A stretch of 64,000 nucleotides of DNA, taken from the NCBI GenBank assembly GCA_014268975.2, contig CP077096.1, positions 4,501,501-4,565,500 on the forward strand. The letters are read 5' to 3'. Numbering within the stretch: the first letter of the stretch is position 1; each line of letters starts with the position of its first letter. A model generated the notes under the pieces. That model had not been told where the DNA came from and did no database searches. It saw only the letters and a program-made list of their open reading frames with translations. The DNA is from Pseudomonas wayambapalatensis (GTDB taxonomy: Bacteria; Pseudomonadota; Gammaproteobacteria; Pseudomonadales; Pseudomonadaceae). The position numbers and the translations under genes were made by a program. This document shows, one piece after another, positions 27,555 to 35,196 of this stretch.

Positions 27555-27711
27555 TGGCTCTCCTTATCGCGCGGTCCACCCGCGCTGCCGCCCAGGTCAT
27601 TGCTCCAAGAGTGCCCACAGGCGCCCCCGCAAGGCAAGCCGGGATCGGCCAATGCAACTAAAGTGAAGAGACGGCCCTCACAGCTCATGTCACGGTTCTA
27701 CAGAGGTCATC

Positions 27712-28020
27712 ATGAAAATCCGCGAGCTCGCACAACACTGGGAACAGAACGCCGCTGGCACCCTCAGCCCCACCGGGCACCACCTGCACCTTGACCTGGA
27801 ATCCGAGGCGCGCCTGGCCGCGTTGGTCGAGATGTACCCCAAGCGCACCACCGAAGAACTGCTCGGGGAGCTGGTCGCCGCCGCGCTCGAAGAACTCGAA
27901 GCCAGCTTCCCCTACGTGAAGGGCCAGCAGGTGATCGCCACCGATGAAGAAGGTGATCCGCTGTACGAAGAAAGCGAGCACGTATTAGAGAAATGCGTGA
28001 AACCAGCCAAGGCCCAGTGA
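27712..28020 (+). CDS. 'Pilin assembly'-type small protein, 3' end replaced by island insertion
   Basis: The first 84 codons plus YE match a conserved Pseudomonas family often labelled pilin assembly protein (MKIRELAQHWEQ... FPYVKG... EEGDPLYE). In this family the C-terminus continues as YED-GPTP-FL. Here, from 27972, it changes to ESEHVLEKCVKPAKAQ and stops at residue 102. The missing end (YEDIGPTPRFLSLSRRHL...) is found in frame at 32300-32392. The intact ancestor would encode 114 residues. The gene is therefore 3'-truncated by the AT-rich insert and may still make a shortened protein. The family's function is uncertain. Confidence 0.85.
   Translation: MKIRELAQHWEQNAAGTLSPTGHHLHLDLESEARLAALVEMYPKRTTEELLGELVAAALEELEASFPYVKGQQVIATDEEGDPLYEESEHVLEKCVKPAKAQ
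27964..27971 (+). repeat. Left island junction, direct repeat TACGAAGA
   Basis: TACGAAGA ends the native coding sequence (codons Tyr-Glu-Asp/Glu) and is repeated at 32300-32307 where the native sequence resumes. It is short, so it is either an integration core or a target duplication. The flanks CGCT and AGCG are inverted around it. Confidence 0.7.
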
Positions 28021-28086
28021 CTCTTGGCGTGTCACCCTTAGCAGCTGATACAGTCGCCCTCCCACCTCCTTATATAGAAGGTTGCC

Positions 28087-28416
28087 ATGAACACGTTCGA
28101 GCAGATGCTAAGCAGCTGGGAAGCTAAGGCCAATGAAATCAACGATCGGGCTGAGTACACACTCTCTTTGCGTCAGAGCGATCTAGTGAAAATCAAGGCG
28201 TTGGCTGAAGCCTACGAGCTACCCGAAGCACTGATCACCGAAGGCCTGTTAAACGCTGCTATTAAGGAAGCAGAACAGGCAATACCTTACGTGAAGGGCT
28301 CTAAAGTAATCCGTGTTGAAGAGGGCGAGAATGTCTACGCAGACGCTGGAAGAACCCCGGCATATGTGGAAGCCGAAATTAGGCTTTCAAAGATTCTTCC
28401 CAAGCAAGATCAATAA
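28087..28416 (+). CDS. Island-borne homologue of the disrupted gene
   Basis: A 109-residue protein related to the disrupted gene. It shares the PYVKG core, then KVI-x-EEG-x-x-Y-x-D-x-G-x-TP, and so keeps the C-terminal GxTP pattern that the truncated copy lost. The N-terminal half is diverged. Codon use is more A/T-rich than the flanks. GAAGG lies before the ATG. It may supply the function lost on insertion, or be part of the cassette; I cannot tell which. Confidence 0.75.
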   Translation: MNTFEQMLSSWEAKANEINDRAEYTLSLRQSDLVKIKALAEAYELPEALITEGLLNAAIKEAEQAIPYVKGSKVIRVEEGENVYADAGRTPAYVEAEIRLSKILPKQDQ

Positions 28417-28492
28417 TTACCAAACCAACAATTGCATCCACAAGCAAAAATTTCATGAGCAAAATCAAAATCCAACTTTAAAGGTAAAAAAT

Positions 28493-29230
28493 TTGAAAAC
28501 ACCCGAAATTGCGTACCTTCGCTCACCCATCCAGTATGAGGAACGAATTGTTGTTTTTTTCGACGTGTTGGGCTGGAAAGGATTAATATATGAAGCAGGC
28601 GACGACCCTGAAAAAATCGGAAGAATTGCTTTAATACCGAGACTATTAAACAGCCTTCCCGTTTTGGAGGCAGCTGAAAAAGGGGGGCAACTGGGAAGCA
28701 GAATCACGAACTTCTCTGATTGCTGTGTAGTGAGCATCCCATTTATCGAAGATCATCTTCCAAGTTTTATTTATGGGTTGTCTAATATCTTTATAGGCTG
28801 TGCCTTAGAAGGATTTCTTCTTAGAGCAGGATTAACCATCGGAAAGATTCATCACGAAGACAAAATTGTATTTGGGCCCGCCATGAACAAGGCATATACA
28901 TTAGAGTCCACAGGCGTATACCCAAGAATAATCATAGACCCAGATATACCTGCACTTAAAAACTCTAAAATACCGAAAACCATGATATCAAAAGATGAAA
29001 AGGGCAGCTTCATTAACCCTTACGACTGGTCATTCGTGAGTTCCGGTCACTGTTTGAACCCTATCCCAGCAAGGAGCTTTACGGGAATAGAATCAGACCC
29101 TTCCATAACACTATTTACGATTTTGCAAGAAGCACTATTAAAAATACTCAACAAAGCCTCACAAAAAGAGCACAGAGAAAGAGCGAACTGGCCTTACAGC
29201 AAGGTTCGAGAACAGCTACAACAGCTCTAA
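28493..29230 (+). CDS. Divergent class III nucleotide-cyclase-like protein
   Basis: A 245-residue protein if started at TTG 28493, which has AAAGG about 9 bases upstream. A longer frame from ATG 28313 exists but overlaps the preceding gene. Features match the cyclase homology domain: VVFFDVLGW with the first metal-type Asp (D24), NFSDCCVVS with the second (D76), then LRAGLTIGKI and KIVFGPAMNKAYTLES, equivalent to the GIxxG and VxNxAxRLE segments. The Asn (N132) is kept, but the Arg expected four residues later is Thr136. Activity may therefore be altered or lost. It is convergent with the KAP gene (63-base gap). A role in nucleotide signalling for defence is inference. Confidence 0.65.
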   Translation: MKTPEIAYLRSPIQYEERIVVFFDVLGWKGLIYEAGDDPEKIGRIALIPRLLNSLPVLEAAEKGGQLGSRITNFSDCCVVSIPFIEDHLPSFIYGLSNIFIGCALEGFLLRAGLTIGKIHHEDKIVFGPAMNKAYTLESTGVYPRIIIDPDIPALKNSKIPKTMISKDEKGSFINPYDWSFVSSGHCLNPIPARSFTGIESDPSITLFTILQEALLKILNKASQKEHRERANWPYSKVREQLQQL

Positions 29231-29293
29231 AATTATGCATGCAGTGCCAGAGTAGCGTCTGCATGCATCACCTAAACAAAAAACACATACCCT

Positions 29294-31084
29294 CTAAGAT
29301 TTCTTAGCTTCTATGCTACCCTCTAGCTTGCGTATGAGCTCATTATAAGTCTGCTCATACGATCTAAACTTACTCATGCGAATTTCATTCAGCGGCGAAA
29401 GTTTCGAAAGCTCTAGCAACGCCCGATAGGTTTTTATAAATATAGCTTCGTAGTCACTTGTAACATCCACATCAGAGGATTGAACCTCACCACACTTCAG
29501 CAACGATCTCGCATATTTAGTAAATTCCTTGCTATCCAGTCCTGCAAAGTAATCATAAAATTCACTATCAGTTTTTTGTGCAATCCCCCTCCTAATGTCT
29601 CCATCTGGAAAGCCGCCCCCTTCAATCATCGCACGAATCAGAGCAGCCAGATCTCCCTTGATCGCTAAACTTTCAAAATACTTATCGAGCTTTGAAACCA
29701 CGTAAGAATTACGCGGCCATTGAAAGATTTCTTCTTTCGCCCTTACACCACTACCGGGAAAAACACTAGAAAAATACTCATCAATAATATCGTTAATATA
29801 AGCTTTTTTACCCGACTCGTAATACACTAACGCAACAGAGTCTAGGTCATTCACAGTGAAATACTGCAAAGCCTTTGATATAGCCAATTCAAAAGCAGCA
29901 TAGACATCGGGCTCATTTTTCGAGAATGACGCATGAAGCAACTCCCATGCCTTCCCAAGAAGAGCCACATCATCATCATGCTTAATTTTCCTTTCTAGCC
30001 CACCCACAAGACTTTTCAACAGATCTCCATCAGCATACCCTTTTTTTACTAAATCAACTAACAAAGCATCGAACTCATCACAACTTCCGAAGCCGTACTC
30101 TTCCAGATAATTACTTTTCTCACGAGTAGCTTTCTTGATTTCAAGCTCTTCGACGGAGGCAGTAGGACTATCTGGCATGTAAGAGACCAAGCTCCCCTGA
30201 TATCCCAAAACGAAATCAAGATCTACCTTGCATTTCCCTCCACCATAGACCGCGAAGACTGCGAGAGGTAAAGTGCTATGAGCCTGTATAACCACTCTCG
30301 GATGAGAGTCTTTCAACACATCGTCAAGTATTGAAGCGAACAACTCAATTTTTTTTAGCAATCGGATATTACTAATACCGAGCCTTATAGAATTATCAGC
30401 AAGCGTTTGACGCCCGCCACCTGCCGATCCAAAAACCAGATTGACGGACTCCTCCACCGAAGGAGCAAATGTAACTTCATAATCAAACACTTTTTCACTA
30501 AAAGAAAAAAACTCATCTTCCTTCTTCAAAGTCCCATCATTCAGTATTAAAACAACAGAGCATTTTTTCGTCTCAACCAGATTAGAAACAAGGCCAAGAA
30601 CGTCACGAGACGACAAACCACTACCTCGCCGCTCAAAATCATCAATACAAATAATTGTTTCTTCGACTAGAGCATACTGAATAGAGTCAATTATGCCACC
30701 AAAGCTACCTACGAAGGGTATTTTTGCCTCCTTCCCAAAACCAAACATCTTCCGGAAACCGGTGACAGCATCACTAAAATCAAGCTTTTTCAAATTCTCG
30801 AATATAGACTCCTTTGAAGATAAATCTCCAGCCTTATTAGACACCACCGTATTTTCAAAAATTGAACGTTTTAGCTCACTGAGACCATTCAGGCCAAAAA
30901 GTGATACATAAGAATATTTTTTCTTTGAAAACAATGATCGATTCGACTTAACCACACCATTCCAAAAGTGTGTTTTTCCCGTCCCCCAATCCCCCTTTAG
31001 AACGATAGCCGTGTTTTCCGGCTGACTGACAAATCTAATAAGTGCTTTTTCAATCTGAGCAACGGACATATCTATAAACCCCAT
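29294..31084 (-). CDS. KAP-type P-loop NTPase
   Basis: A 596-residue NTPase. The Walker A is LKGDWGTGKTHFW (about 24-36), of the GxWGxGKT form typical of KAP and related STAND-like NTPases. The Walker B is TIICIDDFERRGSG (about 143-156), and VVLILND follows near residue 177 as a sensor-like strand. The long C-terminal part is helical and unrecognised. No membrane segment was seen. Codon use is A/T-rich. It lies 84 bases downstream of the DUF4238 gene on the same strand, so they are probably an operon. An alternative start is the Met at 31069. Confidence 0.8.
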   Translation of the reverse strand: MGFIDMSVAQIEKALIRFVSQPENTAIVLKGDWGTGKTHFWNGVVKSNRSLFSKKKYSYVSLFGLNGLSELKRSIFENTVVSNKAGDLSSKESIFENLKKLDFSDAVTGFRKMFGFGKEAKIPFVGSFGGIIDSIQYALVEETIICIDDFERRGSGLSSRDVLGLVSNLVETKKCSVVLILNDGTLKKEDEFFSFSEKVFDYEVTFAPSVEESVNLVFGSAGGGRQTLADNSIRLGISNIRLLKKIELFASILDDVLKDSHPRVVIQAHSTLPLAVFAVYGGGKCKVDLDFVLGYQGSLVSYMPDSPTASVEELEIKKATREKSNYLEEYGFGSCDEFDALLVDLVKKGYADGDLLKSLVGGLERKIKHDDDVALLGKAWELLHASFSKNEPDVYAAFELAISKALQYFTVNDLDSVALVYYESGKKAYINDIIDEYFSSVFPGSGVRAKEEIFQWPRNSYVVSKLDKYFESLAIKGDLAALIRAMIEGGGFPDGDIRRGIAQKTDSEFYDYFAGLDSKEFTKYARSLLKCGEVQSSDVDVTSDYEAIFIKTYRALLELSKLSPLNEIRMSKFRSYEQTYNELIRKLEGSIEAKKS

Positions 31085-31168
31085 TCAAAAACAAAGTAAA
31101 GCCGCGACAGCTATCGAATCGTATATCACACCAGCGACTTGATAAAATACGATTTTCTAAATGAACAG

Positions 31169-32170
31169 TCACACAGCTCCACACTGAAAATCCTTTTTCT
31201 TTCTTGCAAACACAAAATTGTGAGAGTTACTATCTATAAATTTATTAGCTTTCTGCACTTCAAAACTACTATAAACATCCTTCATCTCCACGGTTACCTT
31301 TTGCCCCACCTCACCCATTCTAAAGTCAATTAATAATTTTGGGGATAATGGCATCACACCAAAAGACTGCGGCAATCCGGGATGGTTTTGCTTATCGTAA
31401 TAGATCGCTGGACAATCAGATGTCAAATATGCTTGCTTGGTCCTATTTCTGTGAATCACCATGTGGCAGCCGAGCTTTTCCATCCTCATACAGAACTGAT
31501 AAGAAATCATGTAGAGCAAACATTTTAGGAAAGAATTTTTTTGCTTCTCTGAAAGCGTTATCTCTTCATCACCACGCTGCAAAAATAAATTAGAAACATC
31601 CGAACTAACTCTAGATATTACTTCTTTAGTCCTAAATAATTGAAAACCAAAAAAAGTCATTAAGCTTAAATACACTTCCGTGGATGGCGGCACCCACAAA
31701 TCCGAGTCCTGCACTTTACTAAACGATTCTATCTGTATAGCAACAGCACTCTCTATATTCGAGTAAGCGTCCTCTAAATGCGTCTTTTTCAAGTAATCGA
31801 ACATAGTTTTGGCAGATTCGAGAAGCTTTTCGTCACGATTAACAACTCCAATATCTTTCGAGACTACATCATCGACAGCTTTTAAAAACCAAAAACCATC
31901 CATAATCTTCTTCAGCACTTTATTGTTTCTAGCATCATTTCCAAAACGGTAGACCAACATATCCCAAACGACATCATCAACCTCAATGCCGTAAAAGTAG
32001 TTCTCTTCGGCCACATCTAAAGTTGATTTTTTTGGATATATTTTCTCTTTAAGCCCAATCTTATTCTTAACCCACAGCCCGTCGACGGTCAGCCATTTTT
32101 TTAAATAGAACTGAGGAACATAATGATGCTTTTTTTTAGCCTTAAACTGCGTTACATCGTGAATATCCAT
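31169..32170 (-). CDS. DUF4238 domain protein
   Basis: A 333-residue protein. The DUF4238 signature KKKHHYVPQFYLKKW is at residues about 12-26, and a later family-like segment KQAYLTSDCPAIYYD is near residue 260. The biochemical function of DUF4238 is unknown; the paired His residues invite comparison with metal-dependent nucleases, but I see no full HNH motif. I chose the Met at 32170, with AAGG upstream; starts at 32206 and 32185 are possible. It is the first gene of the two-gene operon with the KAP NTPase. Confidence 0.75.
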   Translation of the reverse strand: MDIHDVTQFKAKKKHHYVPQFYLKKWLTVDGLWVKNKIGLKEKIYPKKSTLDVAEENYFYGIEVDDVVWDMLVYRFGNDARNNKVLKKIMDGFWFLKAVDDVVSKDIGVVNRDEKLLESAKTMFDYLKKTHLEDAYSNIESAVAIQIESFSKVQDSDLWVPPSTEVYLSLMTFFGFQLFRTKEVISRVSSDVSNLFLQRGDEEITLSEKQKNSFLKCLLYMISYQFCMRMEKLGCHMVIHRNRTKQAYLTSDCPAIYYDKQNHPGLPQSFGVMPLSPKLLIDFRMGEVGQKVTVEMKDVYSSFEVQKANKFIDSNSHNFVFARKKKDFQCGAV

Positions 32171-32244
32171 GAGGGCCTTCTCCATTGAGGAATGGAACGA
32201 TATCACTTGGCCATCACTAGCAACAAATCCTCACCAATCATAGA

Positions 32245-32282
32245 AAATTCCTATCAAATATAGGCTTATGATAAATTCCTAT
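32245..32282. repeat. Direct repeats next to right island end
   Basis: AAATTCCTAT occurs at 32245-32254 and 32273-32282 (28-bp period), with ATAGG inverted at 32260-32264. They lie just inside the right junction, a place where recombinase arm sites are often found, or they may be operators for the DUF4238-KAP operon. Confidence 0.45.
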
Positions 32283-32299
32283 TTCATTTTCAACCGATA

Positions 32300-32307
32300 T
32301 ACGAAGA
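32300..32307 (+). repeat. Right island junction, direct repeat TACGAAGA
   Basis: Second copy of TACGAAGA. It is flanked by inverted CCGATA (32294-32299) and TATCGG (32308-32313), which resembles a recombinase core with short arms. Confidence 0.7.
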
Positions 32308-32392
32308 TATCGGCCCCACGCCACGCTTCCTAAGCCTGTCGCGGCGGCATCTGCACGACCTCAGCCAGCCGCTTCCCAAGCGCGACGCTTGA
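32300..32392 (+). pseudogene. Displaced 3' end of the disrupted 'pilin assembly'-type gene
   Basis: Reading from 32300 gives YEDIGPTPRFLSLSRRHL and then DLSQPLPKRDA before TGA. This is the expected C-terminus of the family whose 5' part is at 27712-27971. It has no start codon or ribosome site of its own. Joining codon 84 of the 5' part to this stretch restores a 114-residue frame without any shift. Confidence 0.85.
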
Positions 32393-32493
32393 GCCGGAAG
32401 GCCCACGAATACTGCCCCGCGCGGAAATAGTTCCGTAGGAAAAGCACTGACCGACCAGTCAGAAATAATTACGAAGCCTACGCAACTTTTTCT

Positions 32494-32521
32494 GAACTAT
32501 TCTGAAAACGCTCAAGTCGGA
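32494..32521 (+). promoter_or_regulatory. Possible AlgU (sigma-22) promoter
   Basis: GAACTA (32494-32499), 17 bases, then TCGGA (32517-32521) resembles the GAACTT-N16/17-TCTGA consensus with two mismatches, 115 bases before the lipoprotein start. P. aeruginosa lptF is known to depend on AlgU. The rest of 32393-32636 shows no gene. Confidence 0.3.
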
Positions 32522-32636
32522 GCCAATAGCCATCACGCAAAAACCCTGCACGCATGGTGTTTGGCCTTGCACTCGAGCACATGTGTATGTCAGGGAGCGA
32601 TGGACTGCTACGGACATCGTTATCAGGAGTGATCCA

Positions 32637-33050
32637 ATGGAGTTGACCACCATGAAGACCCGCACCGAAAAATTCCCGTCCAACTCTCTGCGCGGGCTCA
32701 AGCTGGCCGCGCTGGCGCTTGGCAGCAGCCTGGTACTGGCTGGCTGTGCTGGCAACCCGCCGACCGAGCAGTACGCGGTGACCCAGTCTGCCGTGAACTC
32801 TGCCGTCAGCGCAGGCGGCACCGAGTTTGCCGCCGTGGAGATGAAAGCGGCGCAAGACAAGTTCAAGCAGGCGGAAATCGCCATGCATGACAAGAAGTAC
32901 GACGAAGCCAAGCGACTGGCCGAACAGGCCGAATGGGACGCCCGCGTCGCCGAGCGCAAGGCACAGGCAGCCAAGGCCCAGAAAGCCGTGCAGGATGCCC
33001 GCCAAGGCGTTCAGGACGTACGTGAGGAAGGCCTGCGCAGCGCCCAGTGA
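32637..33050 (+). CDS. DUF4398 domain lipoprotein
   Basis: A 137-residue predicted lipoprotein with lipobox LAGC (Cys37). The mature part is a DUF4398 helical hairpin rich in Ala, Lys, Glu and Gln (KAAQDKFKQAEIAM... KRLAEQAEWDARVAERKAQAAKAQKAVQDA). AGGAG lies 8 bases before the ATG at 32637; the Met at 32652 is an alternative. It precedes the OmpA-family gene in the same order as PA3691-lptF of P. aeruginosa. An envelope structural role is likely. Confidence 0.85.
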   Translation: MELTTMKTRTEKFPSNSLRGLKLAALALGSSLVLAGCAGNPPTEQYAVTQSAVNSAVSAGGTEFAAVEMKAAQDKFKQAEIAMHDKKYDEAKRLAEQAEWDARVAERKAQAAKAQKAVQDARQGVQDVREEGLRSAQ

Positions 33051-33100
33051 GGCCTGCCCGGTATTCCCCTGCCTTCGTTATCGATCAAAGGATGAACACT

Positions 33101-33883
33101 ATGCGCAATTACGTAATGATCCCTGCCCTGTTGGCCCTGAGCGTCGGTCTGGCTGCGTGCTCGCACGACCCGAACGCCAACCTCGAATCGGCCCGCACCA
33201 ACTTCTCGGCGCTGCAGAGCGATCCGCAGTCGAGCAAGCTGGCAGCCCTCGAGACCAAGGACGCCCAGGACTGGCTGAACAAGGCCGACAAGGCCTACAT
33301 GGATCGCGAAGATGAGAAGAAGGTCGATCAACTGGCCTACCTGACCAACCAGCGTGTCGAAGTCGCCAAGCAGACCATCGCCCTGCGCACCGCAGAAGCC
33401 GATATCAAAAACGCTGCGGCGCAACGCGCCCAGGCCAAGCTGGAGGCCCGCGACGCGCAGATCAAGAAACTGCAGGACAGCCTCAACGCCAAGCAGACCG
33501 ACCGCGGTACGCTGGTGACCTTCGGCGATGTGCTGTTCGACTTCAACAAGGCCGACCTCAAGAGCAGCGCCCTGCCGAACATCACCACCCTGGCCAACTT
33601 CCTTCAGGAAAACCCTGAGCGCAAGGTGATTGTCGAGGGCTACACCGACAGCGTCGGTTCGGCGAACTACAACCAAGGCCTGTCGGAGCGTCGCGCCGAA
33701 AGCGTACGCCGTGCGCTGGTGCGTGCCGGCATCGACCCATCCCGCGTAGTCGCCCAGGGTTATGGCAAGGAGTATCCGGTCGCGGACAACTCCAGCGCCT
33801 CGGGCCGTGCGCAGAACCGTCGTGTGGAGGTGACCATCTCCAACGATAACCAACCGGTCCAGCCACGTGCTGCGATTCGCTGA
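33101..33883 (+). CDS. lptF: OmpA-family lipoprotein, LptF-like
   Basis: A 260-residue lipoprotein (lipobox LAAC, Cys18). A helical DUF4398-like region follows (about 20-135), then a C-terminal OmpA peptidoglycan-binding domain with FGDVLFDFNKADLKSSA, EGYTDSVGSANYNQGLSERRAESVR and the late NRRVEV. The Asp and Arg that contact diaminopimelate are present. I chose the ATG at 33101, with AAAGG at proper distance, over 33092. The name is by synteny and domain match with P. aeruginosa LptF. Confidence 0.85.
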   Translation: MRNYVMIPALLALSVGLAACSHDPNANLESARTNFSALQSDPQSSKLAALETKDAQDWLNKADKAYMDREDEKKVDQLAYLTNQRVEVAKQTIALRTAEADIKNAAAQRAQAKLEARDAQIKKLQDSLNAKQTDRGTLVTFGDVLFDFNKADLKSSALPNITTLANFLQENPERKVIVEGYTDSVGSANYNQGLSERRAESVRRALVRAGIDPSRVVAQGYGKEYPVADNSSASGRAQNRRVEVTISNDNQPVQPRAAIR

Positions 33884-33903
33884 TACGCGCTGTGAGCGAT
33901 ATG

Positions 33904-33930
33904 AAAAACCCGCCTTGATGGCGGGTTTTT
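33904..33930 (+). terminator. Rho-independent terminator after OmpA gene
   Basis: AAAAACCCGCC-TTGAT-GGCGGGTTTTT: strong stem with a T-run; may serve both strands. Confidence 0.9.
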
Positions 33931-33949
33931 CATGTGCGCAAGATCAGAT

Positions 33950-34276
33950 TCACTGTACCTGCTGCGGCGTGTCCTGGCCCATGCAGCGGATCGCACGCTT
34001 GCGGTTATCGACCAGCACGCCCGTCAGGCCCTTCTGCTGAGTGTCGAACAACACCAGCACACCCTCGACGCACTGCGCCACCTGCGGCGATGGATCGAGG
34101 GAAACCCGGTAGTCCTCACCCGGAATCGTCTTGAGCATGGTGTAGTCCTGCAGCAGCAGGGCATCCTCGGGCTTGGCGAAATGCAGGTAGCCGTAGTACC
34201 ACAAGGCACCCACCGTCACGATGATGCTGCCGACACCGGTCAGGATCAGCGGGATGGCGTTGCGTTCTTCACTCAT
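33950..34276 (-). CDS. Small single-pass membrane protein
   Basis: A 108-residue protein with one hydrophobic segment near the N-terminus (about 8-28, IPLILTGVGSIIVTVGALWYYGY) and a soluble remainder with two Cys residues (Cys69 and Cys98). The ATG overlaps the 3' end of the hydrolase gene by 4 bases, so they are coupled. It matches a conserved Pseudomonas gene position downstream of lptF. No function is known. Confidence 0.8.
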   Translation of the reverse strand: MSEERNAIPLILTGVGSIIVTVGALWYYGYLHFAKPEDALLLQDYTMLKTIPGEDYRVSLDPSPQVAQCVEGVLVLFDTQQKGLTGVLVDNRKRAIRCMGQDTPQQVQ

Positions 34277-35196
34277 TGCGCATTCTTCTCGTCAGGGTAG
34301 TTCGGGACCTCCGCCAATCGGCGCAGGCCGTTGAAGTGGCTGGGGTCGTCGAGGAAGCGCAGCATCACCTGACGCCAGGTCGGGTCGGCGAAGGTCTGCA
34401 CATGGTCGCCACGGGTCAACTGCAACACGCGCGGCGGCGGGGCATGCTGGTACAGGCGGATACCGTTGGCCATGGGCACCAGGTTGTCATCGATGCTGTG
34501 GAAGAACAGCTTGGGCGGGCTGTCCAGGCGTTCGATGGAGTGGATCGCGCTGTCAGCGTCGGGCACCAGCCACGACAGCGGCACCTGAAGCGGCCAGGTC
34601 ATCCACGACGTACTCAGGGCGAAGCGCCCGACGTCGCGGTAACTCGCCGGCACCCCATCGAAGACCAGCGCACTGAAACGCTGGCGCTGCTCGGGATGGC
34701 CGGCCAGGTAATGGATGGCCATCGCACCGCCCAGGCTCTGGCCCAGCAGCACCAGCGGCTTGCCCTGCACTTCGGGCGCCTTGCCCAACCAGCCCAGCGC
34801 AGCATCGATATCCTGGTACACCGCCGGCAGCGTCGGCGTGCCCTGGGACAAACCATAGCCACGGTAGTCGATCATCAGCACCTGATAACCCTGCTCGGGC
34901 AGCCAGTAACTGCCGCCCAGGTGCCAGGCCAGGTTGCCACCATTACCGTGCAGATGCAGCACCGTGCCCTTGACCTCGACGCCCGCCTTGGCCGGCAGCC
35001 ACCAACCATGCAGGCGGGTGCCATCCTCGGTGTTCAGCGTGACATCGCGGTACTGCAGGTGCGCGCGCTCGGGGGTGAACGGCTGGCCCGGCTCTGGATA
35101 GAACAGCAGGCTGCTGCAACCGGCCAGGCAAGACAACCCGAGCCCGAGCAACAGGGTGCGGCAGCGCTCAGAGAATGTTCGCGTAGTCGGCTTCAA
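34273..35196 (-). CDS. Alpha/beta hydrolase lipoprotein
   Basis: A 307-residue alpha/beta-hydrolase with lipobox LAGC (Cys27). HGNGGNLAWH forms the oxyanion region (about 83), the nucleophile elbow is GQSLGGAMA (Ser about 154), an Asp is likely in the SIDDNLVP segment (about 240) and His in GDHVQTF (about 272). The start is a TTG at 35196, overlapping the DUF1704 gene by 29 bases; no better in-frame start precedes the lipobox. The substrate is unknown. Confidence 0.8.
   Translation of the reverse strand: MKPTTRTFSERCRTLLLGLGLSCLAGCSSLLFYPEPGQPFTPERAHLQYRDVTLNTEDGTRLHGWWLPAKAGVEVKGTVLHLHGNGGNLAWHLGGSYWLPEQGYQVLMIDYRGYGLSQGTPTLPAVYQDIDAALGWLGKAPEVQGKPLVLLGQSLGGAMAIHYLAGHPEQRQRFSALVFDGVPASYRDVGRFALSTSWMTWPLQVPLSWLVPDADSAIHSIERLDSPPKLFFHSIDDNLVPMANGIRLYQHAPPPRVLQLTRGDHVQTFADPTWRQVMLRFLDDPSHFNGLRRLAEVPNYPDEKNAQ

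Larger units (their letters stand above)
27972..32299. mobile_element. AT-rich genomic island inserted in the ppc-downstream gene
   Basis: This insert of about 4.3 kb lies between two halves of one reading frame. From about 28420 onward it is visibly richer in A/T than the flanks, with many AAA/TTT runs and AGA/ATA/TTA codons. It holds four genes: a homologue of the target, a cyclase-like protein, a KAP NTPase and a DUF4238 protein. No integrase or transposase is inside, so it was mobilised in trans or has lost its recombinase. Confidence 0.85.

Noticed and set aside
28313..28492. Longer N-terminus for the cyclase-like gene from ATG 28313
   Set aside because: It would overlap the preceding gene by about 100 bases and add about 60 residues with no sign of a domain. 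The TTG at 28493 has a ribosome site; still, this start is not certain.
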